NCBI GenBank assembly: GCA_001698425.1
Contig: MBRE01000065.1
Location: 98,599 to 162,598 of the forward strand
DNA from: Oscillatoriales cyanobacterium USR001
GTDB taxonomy: Bacteria; Cyanobacteriota; Cyanobacteriia; Cyanobacteriales; Microcoleaceae
DNA length: 64,000 nt
Direction of reading: 5' to 3'
Part shown: positions 17,080 to 25,997 of the stretch, piece after piece
How positions within the stretch are numbered: the first letter of the stretch is position 1
How the letters are laid out: every line of letters starts with the position of its first letter
Translations under genes and position numbers: made by a program
The notes under the pieces: model-generated
What the model saw: only the letters and a program-made list of their open reading frames with translations
Told to the model about the DNA's origin: nothing
The model's database searches: none

Positions 17080-17152
17080 CCTCCCTAGCCCCCCCTTGCA
17101 AAGGGGAGGAACCGGAAAAGCCCCCTTTCTAAGGGGGTTGGGGGTAGAGTTA
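17080..17152. repeat. C/G-run palindromic repeat (CCCCCCTTG type)
   Basis: CCCTCCCTAGCCCCCCCTTG, CAAAGGGGAGG and CCCCCTTT..AAGGGGG form two adjacent hairpins. It is the same family as 112-166 and the units inside chlH. Confidence 0.65.
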
Positions 17153-17207
17153 TTGTACCTCACCAGACAGAGAAATGCTCTATCAATTTAACTAAAGTTT
17201 CTGTCAC

Positions 17208-17369
17208 TTAATCCTGAATACCTATCACCTTCTCTGCCAACTTAGGCAAATCTAGGGCAATTTCGTCTGCCTTTGGAGCCGATTTAGCCGTCATTACCTG
17301 ACCGCAACCCACTAAACCATTGGCTCCCATCAACAAAGCCACAACCAGTAACTTAGAAAAAACTTTCAT
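17208..17369 (-). CDS. Very small predicted lipoprotein
   Basis: This 53-residue product was found by direct reading of the minus strand. MKVFSKLLVVALLMGANG is a typical signal peptide, followed by the lipobox LVGC with Cys22. The mature part would have only about 32 residues and reads MTAKSAPKADEIALDLPKL in its middle. Small cyanobacterial lipoproteins of this shape are known, but I cannot assign a function. The ribosome binding site is weak. The gene is flanked by two repeats. The signal peptide and lipobox make a real gene more likely than chance. Confidence 0.6.
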   Translation of the reverse strand: MKVFSKLLVVALLMGANGLVGCGQVMTAKSAPKADEIALDLPKLAEKVIGIQD

Positions 17370-17448
17370 TTTTTTGACAGCACTTATAACTGCGCTACAC
17401 TATTAGTATAGATCAAATTTCTTTTGCCGTAGCCACACATCCCACAGC

Positions 17449-17617
17449 ATTAGTATCAACTTAAGCTGAAAGCCCGCCAGGGGTTAAAACCCCTGGCTAA
17501 TAGCTAAAGTCCTCTAAAGAGGACTAATAAGTTGTTAGCTATTTCTTCAGTCCTCTTAAGAGGACTTTCGCTTTGAGGCAGGGGTTTTAACCCCTGACGG
17601 ACTAATGGTTTAACGTT
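17449..17617. repeat. Palindromic repeat, family B, copy 1
   Basis: Nested inverted repeats: CAGGGGTTAAAACCCCTG on the left, AAGTCCTCTAAAGAGGACT and CAGTCCTCTTAAGAGGACTT in the middle, and CAGGGGTTTTAACCCCTG on the right. The left end ATCAACTTAAG matches the ends of copy 2 at 39024-39206. It fills most of the 280-base gap between the small lipoprotein and the membrane gene; nothing else is visible there. Confidence 0.8.
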
Positions 17618-17714
17618 AATTTTACACCTACGATCCCGCACCTATCACCCGTGTCCGACACCTCCCCACCAAACTCAACCCAATATACTAGGAAAATTCG
17701 CCTCAATCGTCACC

Positions 17715-18395
17715 TTGCTAGGAGCCGCCCTTTACTTCACGGGATGGATTTACCGCTGGGCATATTTCAGCTTTTTTCAACTCGAAGTCACCACCTTAGA
17801 CCTCCCCTTCGAGTCATTTTTAATGGTTCCATTACAAGTATTCTTAGGCGATCCTTTCAGGTGCTTATTAACGGTCTTTACAGGGACTTTTACTGCTATT
17901 TTAATTCGTATTATCTTGAAACTGCTTAAAAAACAAAGATTGATTAAAATAAATTTAAACGACTCCTTCATCGACGAATTAGTGATAGTTTCAGTTATTC
18001 TAATTATTCTGTTTTGGTTAGCTCGTTTCCAGGGAACTGCCGACGCGAGACGGGATGCAGGTACACAATCAATGTTACCTGCTGTTACTGTCGTCACTCC
18101 TGAAAAGCGCTTAGGACTGGGACGAAAATTAGGCAGCACAGATAATCCTTCTGGCTTCCGCATTATCGGCGATGCAAAGCGATATAATCAACTCGTCGGC
18201 AGAGAACTCAACGATCAAGACAATAAGAGAGTTTGGCGATTATTAATTGACCGCAATGGCTTTTTCTATTTATTTCGTTCCTTACCGCCAGATGCCAATT
18301 CCAAAGAACGCCCGACAATTGTTGTTATTCAAGGAAGTGTGAACGGCGATCATATTTTGCTTCTCAGTCCCGATGTTAGTAAAGAAGAAAATTGA
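17715..18395 (+). CDS. Membrane protein of unknown function, 5' end uncertain (possible frameshift)
   Basis: The frame from the TTG at 17715 gives 226 residues: LLGAALYFTGWIYRWAYFSFF, a second and third hydrophobic segment (about 35-65 and 87-103), then a soluble domain with TPEKRLGLGRKLGSTD and NGFFYLFRSL. The open frame extends upstream of the TTG without any ATG. In the other frame a GTG at 17651 starts MSDTSPPNSTQ, a plausible N-terminus that would join this frame if one base near 17685 were gained or lost. I see either a TTG-started gene or a one-base frameshift. The family is a cyanobacterial hypothetical without known function. Confidence 0.65.
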   Translation: MLGAALYFTGWIYRWAYFSFFQLEVTTLDLPFESFLMVPLQVFLGDPFRCLLTVFTGTFTAILIRIILKLLKKQRLIKINLNDSFIDELVIVSVILIILFWLARFQGTADARRDAGTQSMLPAVTVVTPEKRLGLGRKLGSTDNPSGFRIIGDAKRYNQLVGRELNDQDNKRVWRLLIDRNGFFYLFRSLPPDANSKERPTIVVIQGSVNGDHILLLSPDVSKEEN

Positions 18396-18494
18396 ATTAG
18401 TCCGATTTCTTCTGTTCATATTATATCAGATGTTCGCGATCGCCCTTCACAAACAAAACTAATTAATGTAAAATTTATAAAGGAGGTAAAAACT

Positions 18495-18734
18495 ATGGCC
18501 ACATTAACATTAACCGCTAAACAAATAATTGAATTAGTCAAACAACTTTCAGTTCCAGATCAAGCTCAAGTCTTGGAAGCTCTATTATCCGAACCTTGGG
18601 GGAAATGGCTAGAGTTATCACACTACGGCAAACAACAAGTACGTCAAGTTGCTGCGGAAAGGGGGCGAGACTGGGATTCAATGACAGAAGAAGAGCGTGA
18701 AGACTTCATTTGTGAGGTAATTAATGAGGATTAA
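18495..18734 (+). CDS. Antitoxin-like partner of a PIN toxin
   Basis: This 79-residue protein is preceded by AAAGGAGG at ideal distance. The N-terminus (TLTAKQIIELVKQLSVPDQAQVLEALL) resembles small antitoxins that precede PIN or RelE toxins in cyanobacteria; the C-terminus (MTEEEREDFICEVINED) is acidic, as expected for the toxin-binding part. Its end overlaps the PIN gene by 11 bases, so translation is probably coupled. Expected role: neutralise the PIN nuclease and regulate the operon. Confidence 0.75.
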   Translation: MATLTLTAKQIIELVKQLSVPDQAQVLEALLSEPWGKWLELSHYGKQQVRQVAAERGRDWDSMTEEEREDFICEVINED

Positions 18735-19161
18735 TTCTGCACAGCATTGGATATTAGTATTTGATACCAACATTCTTCTATCAGCAATTTTCTCGGAAAC
18801 CGGTAGTCCATTTTTTTGTTTAAAACTAGCTAAACAGGGCGGGGTGCAATCAGTAACTTGTCAAGAGATACTGAATGAATTTCAGGAGAAGCTAGAAGGT
18901 AAATTTCGATGGGAGTTAGAACGTACTCAAGAAGCTTTAAATGAAATCCGCAATATTTCCCAAATTATTACAATTACAGGAAACCTTAAAGGTGTAAGCC
19001 CAGATCCAGATGATGATATGATTTTAGAATGTGCCGTCATTGGCAATGCAACTCATATCGTCACAGGCGACAAACGCCTTTTATCTTTGGGTAATTATCA
19101 AAATATTTTACTTGTCAAACCCACCGACTTTTTAACAATTGTATCTCAGCCGCAAAACTAA
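18724..19161 (+). CDS. PIN domain toxin (PilT N-terminus family)
   Basis: This 145-residue protein belongs to the PIN-family toxin group. The acidic metal-binding residues are visible: Asp in LVFDTNILLSAIF, Glu in CQEILNEF, and Asp residues in DPDDDMILECA and VTGDKRLLSL. PIN proteins are Mg-dependent ribonucleases; targets of this subgroup are not established. It is translated from an ATG inside the end of the antitoxin gene. It converges with xisI. Confidence 0.9.
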   Translation: MRINSAQHWILVFDTNILLSAIFSETGSPFFCLKLAKQGGVQSVTCQEILNEFQEKLEGKFRWELERTQEALNEIRNISQIITITGNLKGVSPDPDDDMILECAVIGNATHIVTGDKRLLSLGNYQNILLVKPTDFLTIVSQPQN

Positions 19162-19243
19162 ACGCGATCGCATACATATATCCCCACCAAAGTTGATTTA
19201 GCATTTCTTACAATAGCAATTGATATCAATATGTCATCAGACT

Positions 19244-19579
19244 TTAACCCACAGCAAATCCATCATATTGCCGCATAAATGGGGAGTGGTACGCCAAAAC
19301 AATATCCTCATGCGGCACTCCCAACTCCACTAATTCATTGGCAACTCCCACCTCCGTTCCATCATACTGAATCCAAATTTTATCCCCAATTAAATCAATA
19401 TGAATCAAGGCTCCAAATACCCGCTGACTTCCATCCCACCCGGCATGAAAAATCTGATATCTATCGCCTTCTGTATCGAAACATTTGTAAACCTCAATCT
19501 CACCATTTGCCAGTTTAATTTGAGTGTAAGGTTCGAGTACCTGGCGAATCAGTTGACGGTAACGATCTAGTTTATCCAT
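19244..19579 (-). CDS. xisI: XisI family protein
   Basis: This 111-residue protein matches fdxN element excision controlling factor XisI: YRQLIRQVLEPYTQI, then YQIFHAGWDGSQRVFGALIHID and WIQYDGTEVGVANELVELGVPHEDIVLAYH. In Anabaena, XisH and XisI assist the XisF recombinase in excising the fdxN element. No recombinase or nitrogenase gene is present here, so another role is likely. It overlaps the end of xisH by 13 bases and is expressed with it. Confidence 0.93.
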   Translation of the reverse strand: MDKLDRYRQLIRQVLEPYTQIKLANGEIEVYKCFDTEGDRYQIFHAGWDGSQRVFGALIHIDLIGDKIWIQYDGTEVGVANELVELGVPHEDIVLAYHSPFMRQYDGFAVG

Positions 19580-19983
19580 TGTAAAATCACCTCTGTAATT
19601 GGCTTAAACACAATCAGTTTAATTTGATATGTTTGCATACTTAATTGAGCTAAATCTCGGCGAAAAAAGCTTCGATAGATTTCTTCTGTTACCGCTAAAT
19701 ATAACTTTCTTTCTGGCTGTTGCACTTGCAAAACAACTCGATAATTTAAAAACTGCCCTAAAGCCGTATGAAACTCCGAGATCGTAGAAGGAGATAAAAA
19801 ACTCTTGACCTCCACCGCAATTTTTTCCCGATCGCGTTCGGCCGCAATCAACCTTTCGGCGGCTAAATCAACCCGCAGTTGGTCGTCTCCGAATTTCAAA
19901 TACAATGGGTCATCGGTTACGATCCAACCGTCTTTTTGCAAAGCTGACTTGACAGCATCGTGGAAAAAGTCTTTAGCAGACAT
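19567..19983 (-). CDS. xisH: XisH family PD-(D/E)XK-like protein
   Basis: The protein has 138 residues from the ATG at 19983 (MSAKDFFHDAVKSALQKDGW), the usual XisH start; a frame extension to 20037 adds an unlikely leader. Family motifs: DDPLYLKFGDDQLRVDLAAE, AVEVKSFLSPSTISEFHTALGQ and a nuclease-like D..EVK core of the PD-(D/E)XK fold. XisH/XisI pairs occur in many cyanobacteria in several copies and away from fdxN elements, resembling a two-gene cassette of unknown biological role. Confidence 0.93.
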   Translation of the reverse strand: MSAKDFFHDAVKSALQKDGWIVTDDPLYLKFGDDQLRVDLAAERLIAAERDREKIAVEVKSFLSPSTISEFHTALGQFLNYRVVLQVQQPERKLYLAVTEEIYRSFFRRDLAQLSMQTYQIKLIVFKPITEVILQWIN

Positions 19984-20265
19984 AGCAATAGACTTTATAC
20001 ATCTCAACTCAACATAATCTACTATTATAACAGCCACAAATCCCCTGAGAATCGGTACAATTAGCCAGCCTACCAGTTAAATAAATGTTGAGCAAAATAG
20101 TTTTTTATTCAATGCTCAATAGGTATCTCTCCCCACGAAGCAAAACTTAACAAAAAGCGATCGACTCCCGAACGTAAAGGAGATCCCCGCCTCTGATAGA
20201 CTTAAACACTGGGAGTGCTAGAGAACACAAGGCACAGACGACTTAAGTTTGGGAGGATATATTTC

Positions 20266-21303
20266 GTGGATAATGTCATCGGTTTAGAGATTATTGAAGT
20301 AGTTGAGCAGGCGGCGATCGCGTCATCTCGCTTAATGGGCAAAGGCGACAAAAATGAAGCCGATCGCGTCGCCGTAGAAGCCATGCGGGAAAGAATGAAC
20401 AAAATTCATATGCGCGGCCGCATCGTCATCGGCGAAGGCGAACGCGATGAAGCCCCCATGCTTTACATTGGCGAACAAGTCGGGATTTGCACCCGCGAAG
20501 ATGCCCACACCTTCTGCAACCCAGCAGAGCTTATCGAAATTGACATCGCCGTCGATCCCTGCGAAGGCACTAACCTAGTTGCCTACGGTCAAAACGGCTC
20601 AATGGCAGTCCTAGCAATCTCTGAAAAAGGCGGTTTATTTGCAGCCCCCGATTTCTACATGAAAAAATTAGCAGCCCCAGCCGTTGCCCGCAATCATGTA
20701 GATATCAACAAGTCAGCTACCGAAAACCTGAAAATTCTTTCAGACTGCATGAACCGCGCCATCTCCGAGTTAGTCGTAGTGGTAATGGATCGGCCTCGCC
20801 ACAAAGAATTAATTAATGAAATTCGCGAAGCAGGTGCAAGAGTCCGTTTAATCAGCGACGGCGACGTTTCTGCCGCAATTTCTTGCGCGTTTTCCGGTAG
20901 CAACATCCACGCATTAATGGGTATTGGTGCTGCACCAGAAGGCGTAATTTCAGCAGCAGCCATGCGTTGTTTAGGCGGTCATTTCCAAGGTCAACTGATC
21001 TACGATCCAGAAGTTGTGAAAACTGGCTTGATCGGTGAAAGCAAAGAGGGCAATATTCAGCGGCTGAAAGATATGGGTATCAATGACCCAGATAAGGTTT
21101 ACAATTCCCATGAACTTGCCTCTGGCGAAACGGTTTTATTTGCCGCCTGTGGTATTACTCCTGGCACGCTCATGGAAGGAGTACGCTTCTTTGCTGGCGG
21201 CGCACGTACCCAAAGCTTGGTAATTTCTTCTCAGTCAAAAACCGCTCGATTTGTGGACACAATCCATATGTTTGATGAACCGAAACATCTGTCATTGAAC
21301 TAA
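20266..21303 (+). CDS. glpX: Class II fructose-1,6-bisphosphatase / sedoheptulose-1,7-bisphosphatase
   Basis: The protein has 345 residues from the GTG at 20266, with GGGAGGA eight bases ahead; this gives [21 protein letters not shown], the standard N-terminus. The metal and substrate motifs [10 protein letters not shown] and DPCEGTNL are intact. In cyanobacteria this dual-function enzyme removes the C1 phosphate of both fructose-1,6- and sedoheptulose-1,7-bisphosphate in the Calvin cycle and is essential for RuBP regeneration. It is followed by hemA after a heptamer-repeat spacer. Confidence 0.96.
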   Translation: MDNVIGLEIIEVVEQAAIASSRLMGKGDKNEADRVAVEAMRERMNKIHMRGRIVIGEGERDEAPMLYIGEQVGICTREDAHTFCNPAELIEIDIAVDPCEGTNLVAYGQNGSMAVLAISEKGGLFAAPDFYMKKLAAPAVARNHVDINKSATENLKILSDCMNRAISELVVVVMDRPRHKELINEIREAGARVRLISDGDVSAAISCAFSGSNIHALMGIGAAPEGVISAAAMRCLGGHFQGQLIYDPEVVKTGLIGESKEGNIQRLKDMGINDPDKVYNSHELASGETVLFAACGITPGTLMEGVRFFAGGARTQSLVISSQSKTARFVDTIHMFDEPKHLSLN

Positions 21304-21307
21304 TGAT

Positions 21308-21375
21308 TATTTGTTAACAGTTAACTGTTAACTGTTAACAAATAACCAATAACAATTAACAAATAACAATTAACA
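21308..21375. repeat. Heptamer-type repeats (TTAACAG / AACAAAT)
   Basis: The space between the bisphosphatase and hemA consists almost entirely of GTTAACA and AACAAAT-type short units, including perfect small palindromes. They run up to the hemA start codon, so hemA has no normal Shine-Dalgarno. Confidence 0.8.
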
Positions 21376-21376
21376 A

Positions 21377-22663
21377 ATGAATATTTCAGTTGTAGGACTC
21401 AGCCATAAAACAGCACCAGTGGAAGTTCGGGAAAAACTGAGCATTCCAGAAACAAAAATAGAAAGCGCGATCGCACAACTTTCCGCCTATCCCCACGTTG
21501 AAGAAGTTGCTATACTTAGCACTTGCAACCGCCTAGAGATTTATATTGTTGCCAGTGAAACGGAACCAGGAATTAGAGAAGTCACTCAATTTCTTTCCGA
21601 ATTGAGCAAGGTTCCCTTAGTTAATTTACGACCTCATTTATTCATGTTGCTGCACGAAGATGCCGTCATGCACTTAATGCGAGTCGCCGCAGGACTTGAT
21701 AGTTTGGTACTCGGAGAAGGCCAAATTTTAGCCCAGGTAAAACAAACTCATAAACTCGCACAACAATACAAAGGAATTGGTCGAATTTTAGAACGTTTGT
21801 TTAAGCAAGCACTAACAGCGGGGAAACGAGTTCGCACAGAAACTAGCATTGGTACTGGCGCGGTTTCTATTAGTTCTGCGGCGGCAGAACTAGCTCAAAT
21901 GAAGGGGAAAAACTTAACATCTAGTAAGATTGCCATTCTTGGTGCAGGTAAAATGTCGCGGCTTTTAGTACAACATTTACTCTCCAAGGGAGCCAGCGAA
22001 ATTGCCATTGTTAACCGTTCCGTGCGCGGTGCTGAAGAATTAGCAAGTCAGTTTAAAGATGCAGCTTTACACCTTTATCCGCTATCGGAAATGATGTCGG
22101 TTATTGCTGCGTCAGATTTAGTTTTTACCAGTACGGCAGCTACAGATCCCCTGTTAAATAAGGCGAAATTGGCAGCAGTTTTAGGTGAAAATCAATCTTT
22201 AATGTTGGTGGATATTTCTGTACCGCGTAACGTTGATGCTGATGTGAATGAGTTGCCGAATGTGCAGTGTTTTAATGTGGATGATTTGAAAGCGGTTGTC
22301 GCTCAAAATCACGAAACTCGCCGCAAGATGGCTCAGGAAGCTGAACTTTTGTTGGAGGAAGAAGTAGAGGCTTTTAATGTTTGGTGGCGGAGTTTGGAAA
22401 CTGTGCCAACTATTAGTTGTCTGCGGGATAAAATTGAGTCAATTCGGGAACAAGAGTTAGAAAAGGCTTTATCTCGTTTGGGTTCTGAATTTGCCGAAAA
22501 GCATCAAGAAGTAATTGAGGCTTTGACTAGAGGAATTGTGAATAAGATTTTACACGATCCGATGGTGCAATTACGAGCACAGCAAGATATTGAGTTGCGT
22601 CGTCAAGCGATGCAAACTTTGCAAACGCTGTTCAATCTTGATGTGAGCAAACAATACAGTTGA
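21377..22663 (+). CDS. hemA: Glutamyl-tRNA reductase
   Basis: This 428-residue protein has the correct N-terminus ([21 protein letters not shown]), catalytic Cys50 in [10 protein letters not shown], the tRNA-binding region with [12 protein letters not shown], a nucleotide-binding [15 protein letters not shown] and a C-terminal dimerisation helix. It reduces glutamyl-tRNA to glutamate-1-semialdehyde, the first committed step for haem, siroheme and chlorophyll. NirA and ChlH in this window use products of the same route. The ribosome binding site region is made of repeats. Confidence 0.97.
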   Translation: MNISVVGLSHKTAPVEVREKLSIPETKIESAIAQLSAYPHVEEVAILSTCNRLEIYIVASETEPGIREVTQFLSELSKVPLVNLRPHLFMLLHEDAVMHLMRVAAGLDSLVLGEGQILAQVKQTHKLAQQYKGIGRILERLFKQALTAGKRVRTETSIGTGAVSISSAAAELAQMKGKNLTSSKIAILGAGKMSRLLVQHLLSKGASEIAIVNRSVRGAEELASQFKDAALHLYPLSEMMSVIAASDLVFTSTAATDPLLNKAKLAAVLGENQSLMLVDISVPRNVDADVNELPNVQCFNVDDLKAVVAQNHETRRKMAQEAELLLEEEVEAFNVWWRSLETVPTISCLRDKIESIREQELEKALSRLGSEFAEKHQEVIEALTRGIVNKILHDPMVQLRAQQDIELRRQAMQTLQTLFNLDVSKQYS

Positions 22664-22679
22664 ACTGTTTTAGGACTTA

Positions 22680-22749
22680 GGAATAGAAATTAAATAATTA
22701 GCTGGTTTGTAGTAAGCGCTTTAGCGCGCTAAAGCGCTTACTACAAACA
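22680..22749. repeat. Palindromic repeat, family C, copy 2
   Basis: The left end GGAATAGAAATTAAATAATT is followed by a long hairpin, GTAGTAAGCGCTTTAGCGC with its inverted partner. The right end of the element is missing compared with copy 1. It lies between the convergent ends of hemA and the phosphatase gene and could end both transcripts. Confidence 0.75.
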
Positions 22750-22750
22750 T

Positions 22751-23494
22751 TCAGTACATTGACAATTGATGTGGTTTAATATGTGTCACTGCGTTATCTA
22801 AATCCAAAATCCTAACTTTGTTCTCATTCAATACATTTACTTGATAAACTCGGCGATAGTTGATATCTAATCCTGTTAACCAACCACTTTTGGGATGATA
22901 AGCTCCTGTATCAATATCTAGCCAGCCTTGACCTTGAGCTAATTGTCCAGGGCTAACGCCTTCAAAGGTAAAAGTAATTGTGTGACCTGTGATAATTAAT
23001 TTATCGCGAAAGTAGGGCTGAGTAATGTTATGAAATTCTCCACGAATCCAACAAAGTTGATAGAGAGATTGTTGTTTGAGGGGGAGTTTGGGATCGACAC
23101 CGGCATGGGCCAGCCAGATATCTCCTAAGTCGAGGTAGGGGGGAAGTGAGGCCATCCAATCTAAGTGGTCATAAGGCATAATGCCCATATCTCTATAACT
23201 TTCTACTGTAGCATCTCCTCCACTGTAGAGCCAAGCTTGCCAGGATCGGGGATCGGTTTCGCCATTGATGGGTAGGGCTTCTAACATTAGTTGTTCGTGA
23301 TTTCCCAAGATACATTTGTAGGAACTTTGTTCGACAAAATCCACAACTTGAGCGCTTTTTGGCCCTCGGTCAATTAAATCTCCTAAGAAATAAACTTTAT
23401 CGTCGGAATTAGGGGCGATCGCGTCCAATAAGACCATTAAGCCGTCATAATGTCCGTGTACGTCCCCAATTACTATGCGTCGATGGTCGATCAT
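22751..23494 (-). CDS. Metallophosphoesterase, PrpA/ApaH-like
   Basis: This 247-residue protein has the phosphoesterase metal motifs in order: GDVHGH (10-15), GDLIDRGP, GNHEQLML, then a later GHT and the Asp of WLDIDTGAYHP. This arrangement matches small serine/threonine protein phosphatases of the PrpA/PrpB group and symmetrical diadenosine tetraphosphatases. The substrate (phosphoprotein or dinucleoside polyphosphate) cannot be decided. It is cytoplasmic and appears to be a single gene. Confidence 0.9.
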   Translation of the reverse strand: MIDHRRIVIGDVHGHYDGLMVLLDAIAPNSDDKVYFLGDLIDRGPKSAQVVDFVEQSSYKCILGNHEQLMLEALPINGETDPRSWQAWLYSGGDATVESYRDMGIMPYDHLDWMASLPPYLDLGDIWLAHAGVDPKLPLKQQSLYQLCWIRGEFHNITQPYFRDKLIITGHTITFTFEGVSPGQLAQGQGWLDIDTGAYHPKSGWLTGLDINYRRVYQVNVLNENKVRILDLDNAVTHIKPHQLSMY

Positions 23495-23761
23495 AAAAAC
23501 TCCCTTGGAAACCCTATTACCCAGCTGAAAAAGAAAAGCTGTTGCTTACTAATGTTTTGGTTTCCTGATTTTAAACATAAAATTCTATTTTAGCTTGATT
23601 TTACTTGATTTTCTTAATTTGGTAATTTTTTGTTACTTATAAAAGCGGGGGGCGATTTGGCTTGTTAAGTTCTGGAAGCGATCGCAGACTTAGCCAGAAA
23701 AGCGTGTTTATTGACTGATTATACACGATCCGCACCCCCCTAATGTTTCGTAATTTACTTT

Positions 23762-24508
23762 TTAATGGGTAAGTGCTCGGATGAAGGTTTGCAATTCGGC
23801 GAAAAATCCTTTTTTCTTGGGGATGACTGGGGGTTGGGGAGATGATGGATTGGTTTGGGCGATCGCGCCGCTAATTATCCGATCGATTTCTTCTCCTGTG
23901 GGTTTTTGACTGGTTTCTGCAATGATTTTATATTCGCCTGCGGTTTCTAGCCATACTTGCCAAGGTTGAGGATAGCAACGGAAAAGGGCGGCGCTTTCTA
24001 AAGGTCTAATGTAGTAGCAAGATTGGAGGGTTGTGAGGAAGCGATCGCGCAATTGTCTAGCGGCGTAACCGATACCAATGGTAGCAGCATCTTCGAGGCG
24101 AGGGTTCAGTAGAATTAAGGGGCGGGAATCGGCGATGTTTGAGAGTTGTTCGACTTGGGCGACTTCTATTGATGAAGCATCGATCAGTAGAAAAATTTGG
24201 TCTTCTGGTTCTATTTTATTGGCGATTGGCGATCGGCTACTGCCTAAGTCTGAGATTTTAAATGGTACTTTTCCCCAGTCTCGACGGGCGAGGGCGGCTG
24301 CGCCGGTATCGGGGAAAAAGATTTTTAGACCTTCTGCGATTTCGGGAAATTCAGTGATAAATTGCTGGGTAATTGATTGTGCTTGGAGGGCAATTTCAGG
24401 AAAGACTAATTCAACTTGTATTCTAGTTTGACCGTCGCTGAGGGCGGTTTTTACTGCTTCGCGGGATTGCGCGATCGCATCTTCAAGAGTATTCGGAAGT
24501 TCTATCAT
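23762..24508 (-). CDS. DUF1995 family protein
   Basis: This 248-residue protein starts MIELPNTLEDAIAQSREAVKTAL, the usual beginning of DUF1995, and contains FPDTGAAALARRDWG, LIDASSIEVAQVEQL and LLNPRLEDAATIGIGYAARQLRDRF in short pieces. DUF1995 is shared by cyanobacteria and plastids, where a member (LPA3) helps photosystem II assembly. A photosynthesis-linked role is plausible but unproven for this gene. The 266 bases upstream, toward the phosphatase start, hold no clear gene. Confidence 0.85.
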   Translation of the reverse strand: MIELPNTLEDAIAQSREAVKTALSDGQTRIQVELVFPEIALQAQSITQQFITEFPEIAEGLKIFFPDTGAAALARRDWGKVPFKISDLGSSRSPIANKIEPEDQIFLLIDASSIEVAQVEQLSNIADSRPLILLNPRLEDAATIGIGYAARQLRDRFLTTLQSCYYIRPLESAALFRCYPQPWQVWLETAGEYKIIAETSQKPTGEEIDRIISGAIAQTNPSSPQPPVIPKKKGFFAELQTFIRALTH

Positions 24509-24511
24509 TTT

Positions 24512-24655
24512 TTAAGAAGGAAGAAGGAAGAAGGAAGAGGGAAGAAGGAAGAGGGAAGAAGGAAGAGGGAAGAGGGAAGAGGGAAGAGGGAAGAGGGAAG
24601 AAGGAAGAAGGAAGAAGGAAGAGGGAAGAAGGAAGAGGGAAGAAGGAAGAGGGAA
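24512..24655. repeat. Purine-strand short tandem repeats (GGAAGAG / GGAAGAA)
   Basis: About 140 bases of GGAAGAA and GGGAAGA units form a near-perfect polypurine plus strand. It starts right at the DUF1995 start codon and continues into heptamer repeats. It occupies the upstream region of that minus-strand gene. The open frame through it is low-complexity and not a gene. Confidence 0.85.
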
Positions 24656-24656
24656 A

Positions 24657-24694
24657 CAGTTAACAGTTAACAGTTAACAGTTAACAGTTAACAA
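24657..24694. repeat. Heptamer repeats (AACAGTT)
   Basis: Five copies of AACAGTT run into the 3' end of the cysteine desulfurase gene. The last residues (LLTVNC) and the stop codon of that gene are encoded by the repeat. Confidence 0.8.
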
Positions 24695-25864
24695 TTTTGG
24701 GATCGATCTTTCTAAAATTTGACCGATCGCGATCGCCGTCCAATCTACATCAGCTTCGGTAGTATCTCTGCCCAAAGTCAAACGAATCCCGCGAATCGCT
24801 TGATGTTCGCTATATCCCATCGCCAATAAAGCCGGACTAGGGGTAATTTTACCACTACTACAGGCAGAACCAGAACTAATTCCAATCCCGGCTAAATTTA
24901 ACTGTCTGACTAAAGTTTTACCTGTTACTCCTTCGATACTTCCTCCTTGATAAATGGCGGAATTGGGAGAAGTCAAACAAAAACTAGCATGGTGAGGTAA
25001 TCGAGAATAGCGATCGCCTGTCGAGACTAAATAGGGAACTTCCGCTAGTTTATCAAATAGGCGATCGCGCAATTCAATTAATCTTGGCGTTTCCTCTACC
25101 ATTTCCTGTAAAGCTAATTCTGCGGCCACTCCAAAACCCACTAAATTAGGCACTGCTTGCGTACCCGATCGCACCTTCCTTTCTTGGCCACCACCACCCA
25201 CAATCGGTGCTAATTTTACCCCTTCTCGAACATAAAGAGCACCTGCACCTTGAGGACCATAAATTTTATGGCTAGAAATTGATAGTAAATCCACCGGTAG
25301 TTTTTGCACATCGATCGACATTCTACCTGCAACTTGCACAGCATCAGTATGAAATAAAGCCCCTTGAGCGCGGGCAATTTTGCCTAAAGCTTCAATAGGT
25401 TGCACTGTTCCAACTTCATTTTGACCGTAAATTATTGAAACTAAAACAGTATTTGATTGTAGCGATGCTTGTAAATCTAAAGGGTGAACTTTTCCCCAAC
25501 GATTAACTGGTAATCTTGTCACTTGCCAGCCTAATTGTTCCAGAAATTTTATCGGTTCCGCCACCGCCGGATGTTCGACACTGGAAATGATTATATGTTG
25601 AGGTTTTGCATAAAGACGGGCAACACCTAAAATCGCTAAATTATCTGCTTCTGTACCACCAGAAGTGAAAATAATTGATTCTGGAGGCGCATTAATTAGC
25701 GTAGCCACTTGCATTCTAGCTAATTCTAAAGTTGTGGCCGATCTTTGTCCCCATTCATGTAAACTCGAAGGGTTGCCCCATTGTTCAGTAAAAGCATTTT
25801 GCATCGCCGCGATCGCTTCTTTTCGAGGCGGTGTTGTTGCCGCATAATCAAGATAAATTTGCAT
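24674..25864 (-). CDS. Cysteine desulfurase (NifS/IscS-like)
   Basis: This 396-residue protein begins MQIYLDYAATTPPRKEAI, the typical start. Lys200 in SSHKIYGPQG binds PLP, and Cys335 in SGSACSSG is the persulfide-forming residue in a group I-type loop. It releases sulfur from cysteine for Fe-S clusters and thiolated tRNA. No isc/suf/nif genes adjoin, as is common for cyanobacterial IscS paralogues. The extreme C-terminus is repeat-derived, which shows that the end of the gene has been remodelled. Confidence 0.93.
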   Translation of the reverse strand: MQIYLDYAATTPPRKEAIAAMQNAFTEQWGNPSSLHEWGQRSATTLELARMQVATLINAPPESIIFTSGGTEADNLAILGVARLYAKPQHIIISSVEHPAVAEPIKFLEQLGWQVTRLPVNRWGKVHPLDLQASLQSNTVLVSIIYGQNEVGTVQPIEALGKIARAQGALFHTDAVQVAGRMSIDVQKLPVDLLSISSHKIYGPQGAGALYVREGVKLAPIVGGGGQERKVRSGTQAVPNLVGFGVAAELALQEMVEETPRLIELRDRLFDKLAEVPYLVSTGDRYSRLPHHASFCLTSPNSAIYQGGSIEGVTGKTLVRQLNLAGIGISSGSACSSGKITPSPALLAMGYSEHQAIRGIRLTLGRDTTEADVDWTAIAIGQILERSIPKLLTVNC

Positions 25865-25866
25865 AC

Positions 25867-25948
25867 TTGTTATTGGTTATTTGTTATTGGTTATTTGTTA
25901 ACTGTTAACTGTTAACTGTTATTTGTTAACTGTTAACTGTTAACTGTT
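25867..25948. repeat. Heptamer repeats (TTATTGG / TTAACTG)
   Basis: Units such as TTGTTAT, TGGTTAT and TTAACTG follow each other directly ahead of the cysteine desulfurase start. Both ends of that gene therefore carry the same repeat class. Confidence 0.8.
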
Positions 25949-25997
25949 ATTGATTGATTCGCAATTAGTCATTGCTTTCTCTCCATCTCCTTTGGTT

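Noticed and set aside
19525-19545. tRNA-like GGTTCGAGTACC
   Set aside because: It lies inside xisI and there are no matching acceptor or anticodon arms.
24416-24670. Plus-strand frame through the GGAAGAG repeats
   Set aside because: It encodes only Lys/Glu/Gly/Arg low-complexity sequence and exists because the repeat lacks stops.
24512-24694. CRISPR-like array
   Set aside because: Units are 6-7 bases without unique spacers, and no cas gene is present. The same applies to the arrays at 56629 and 63097.
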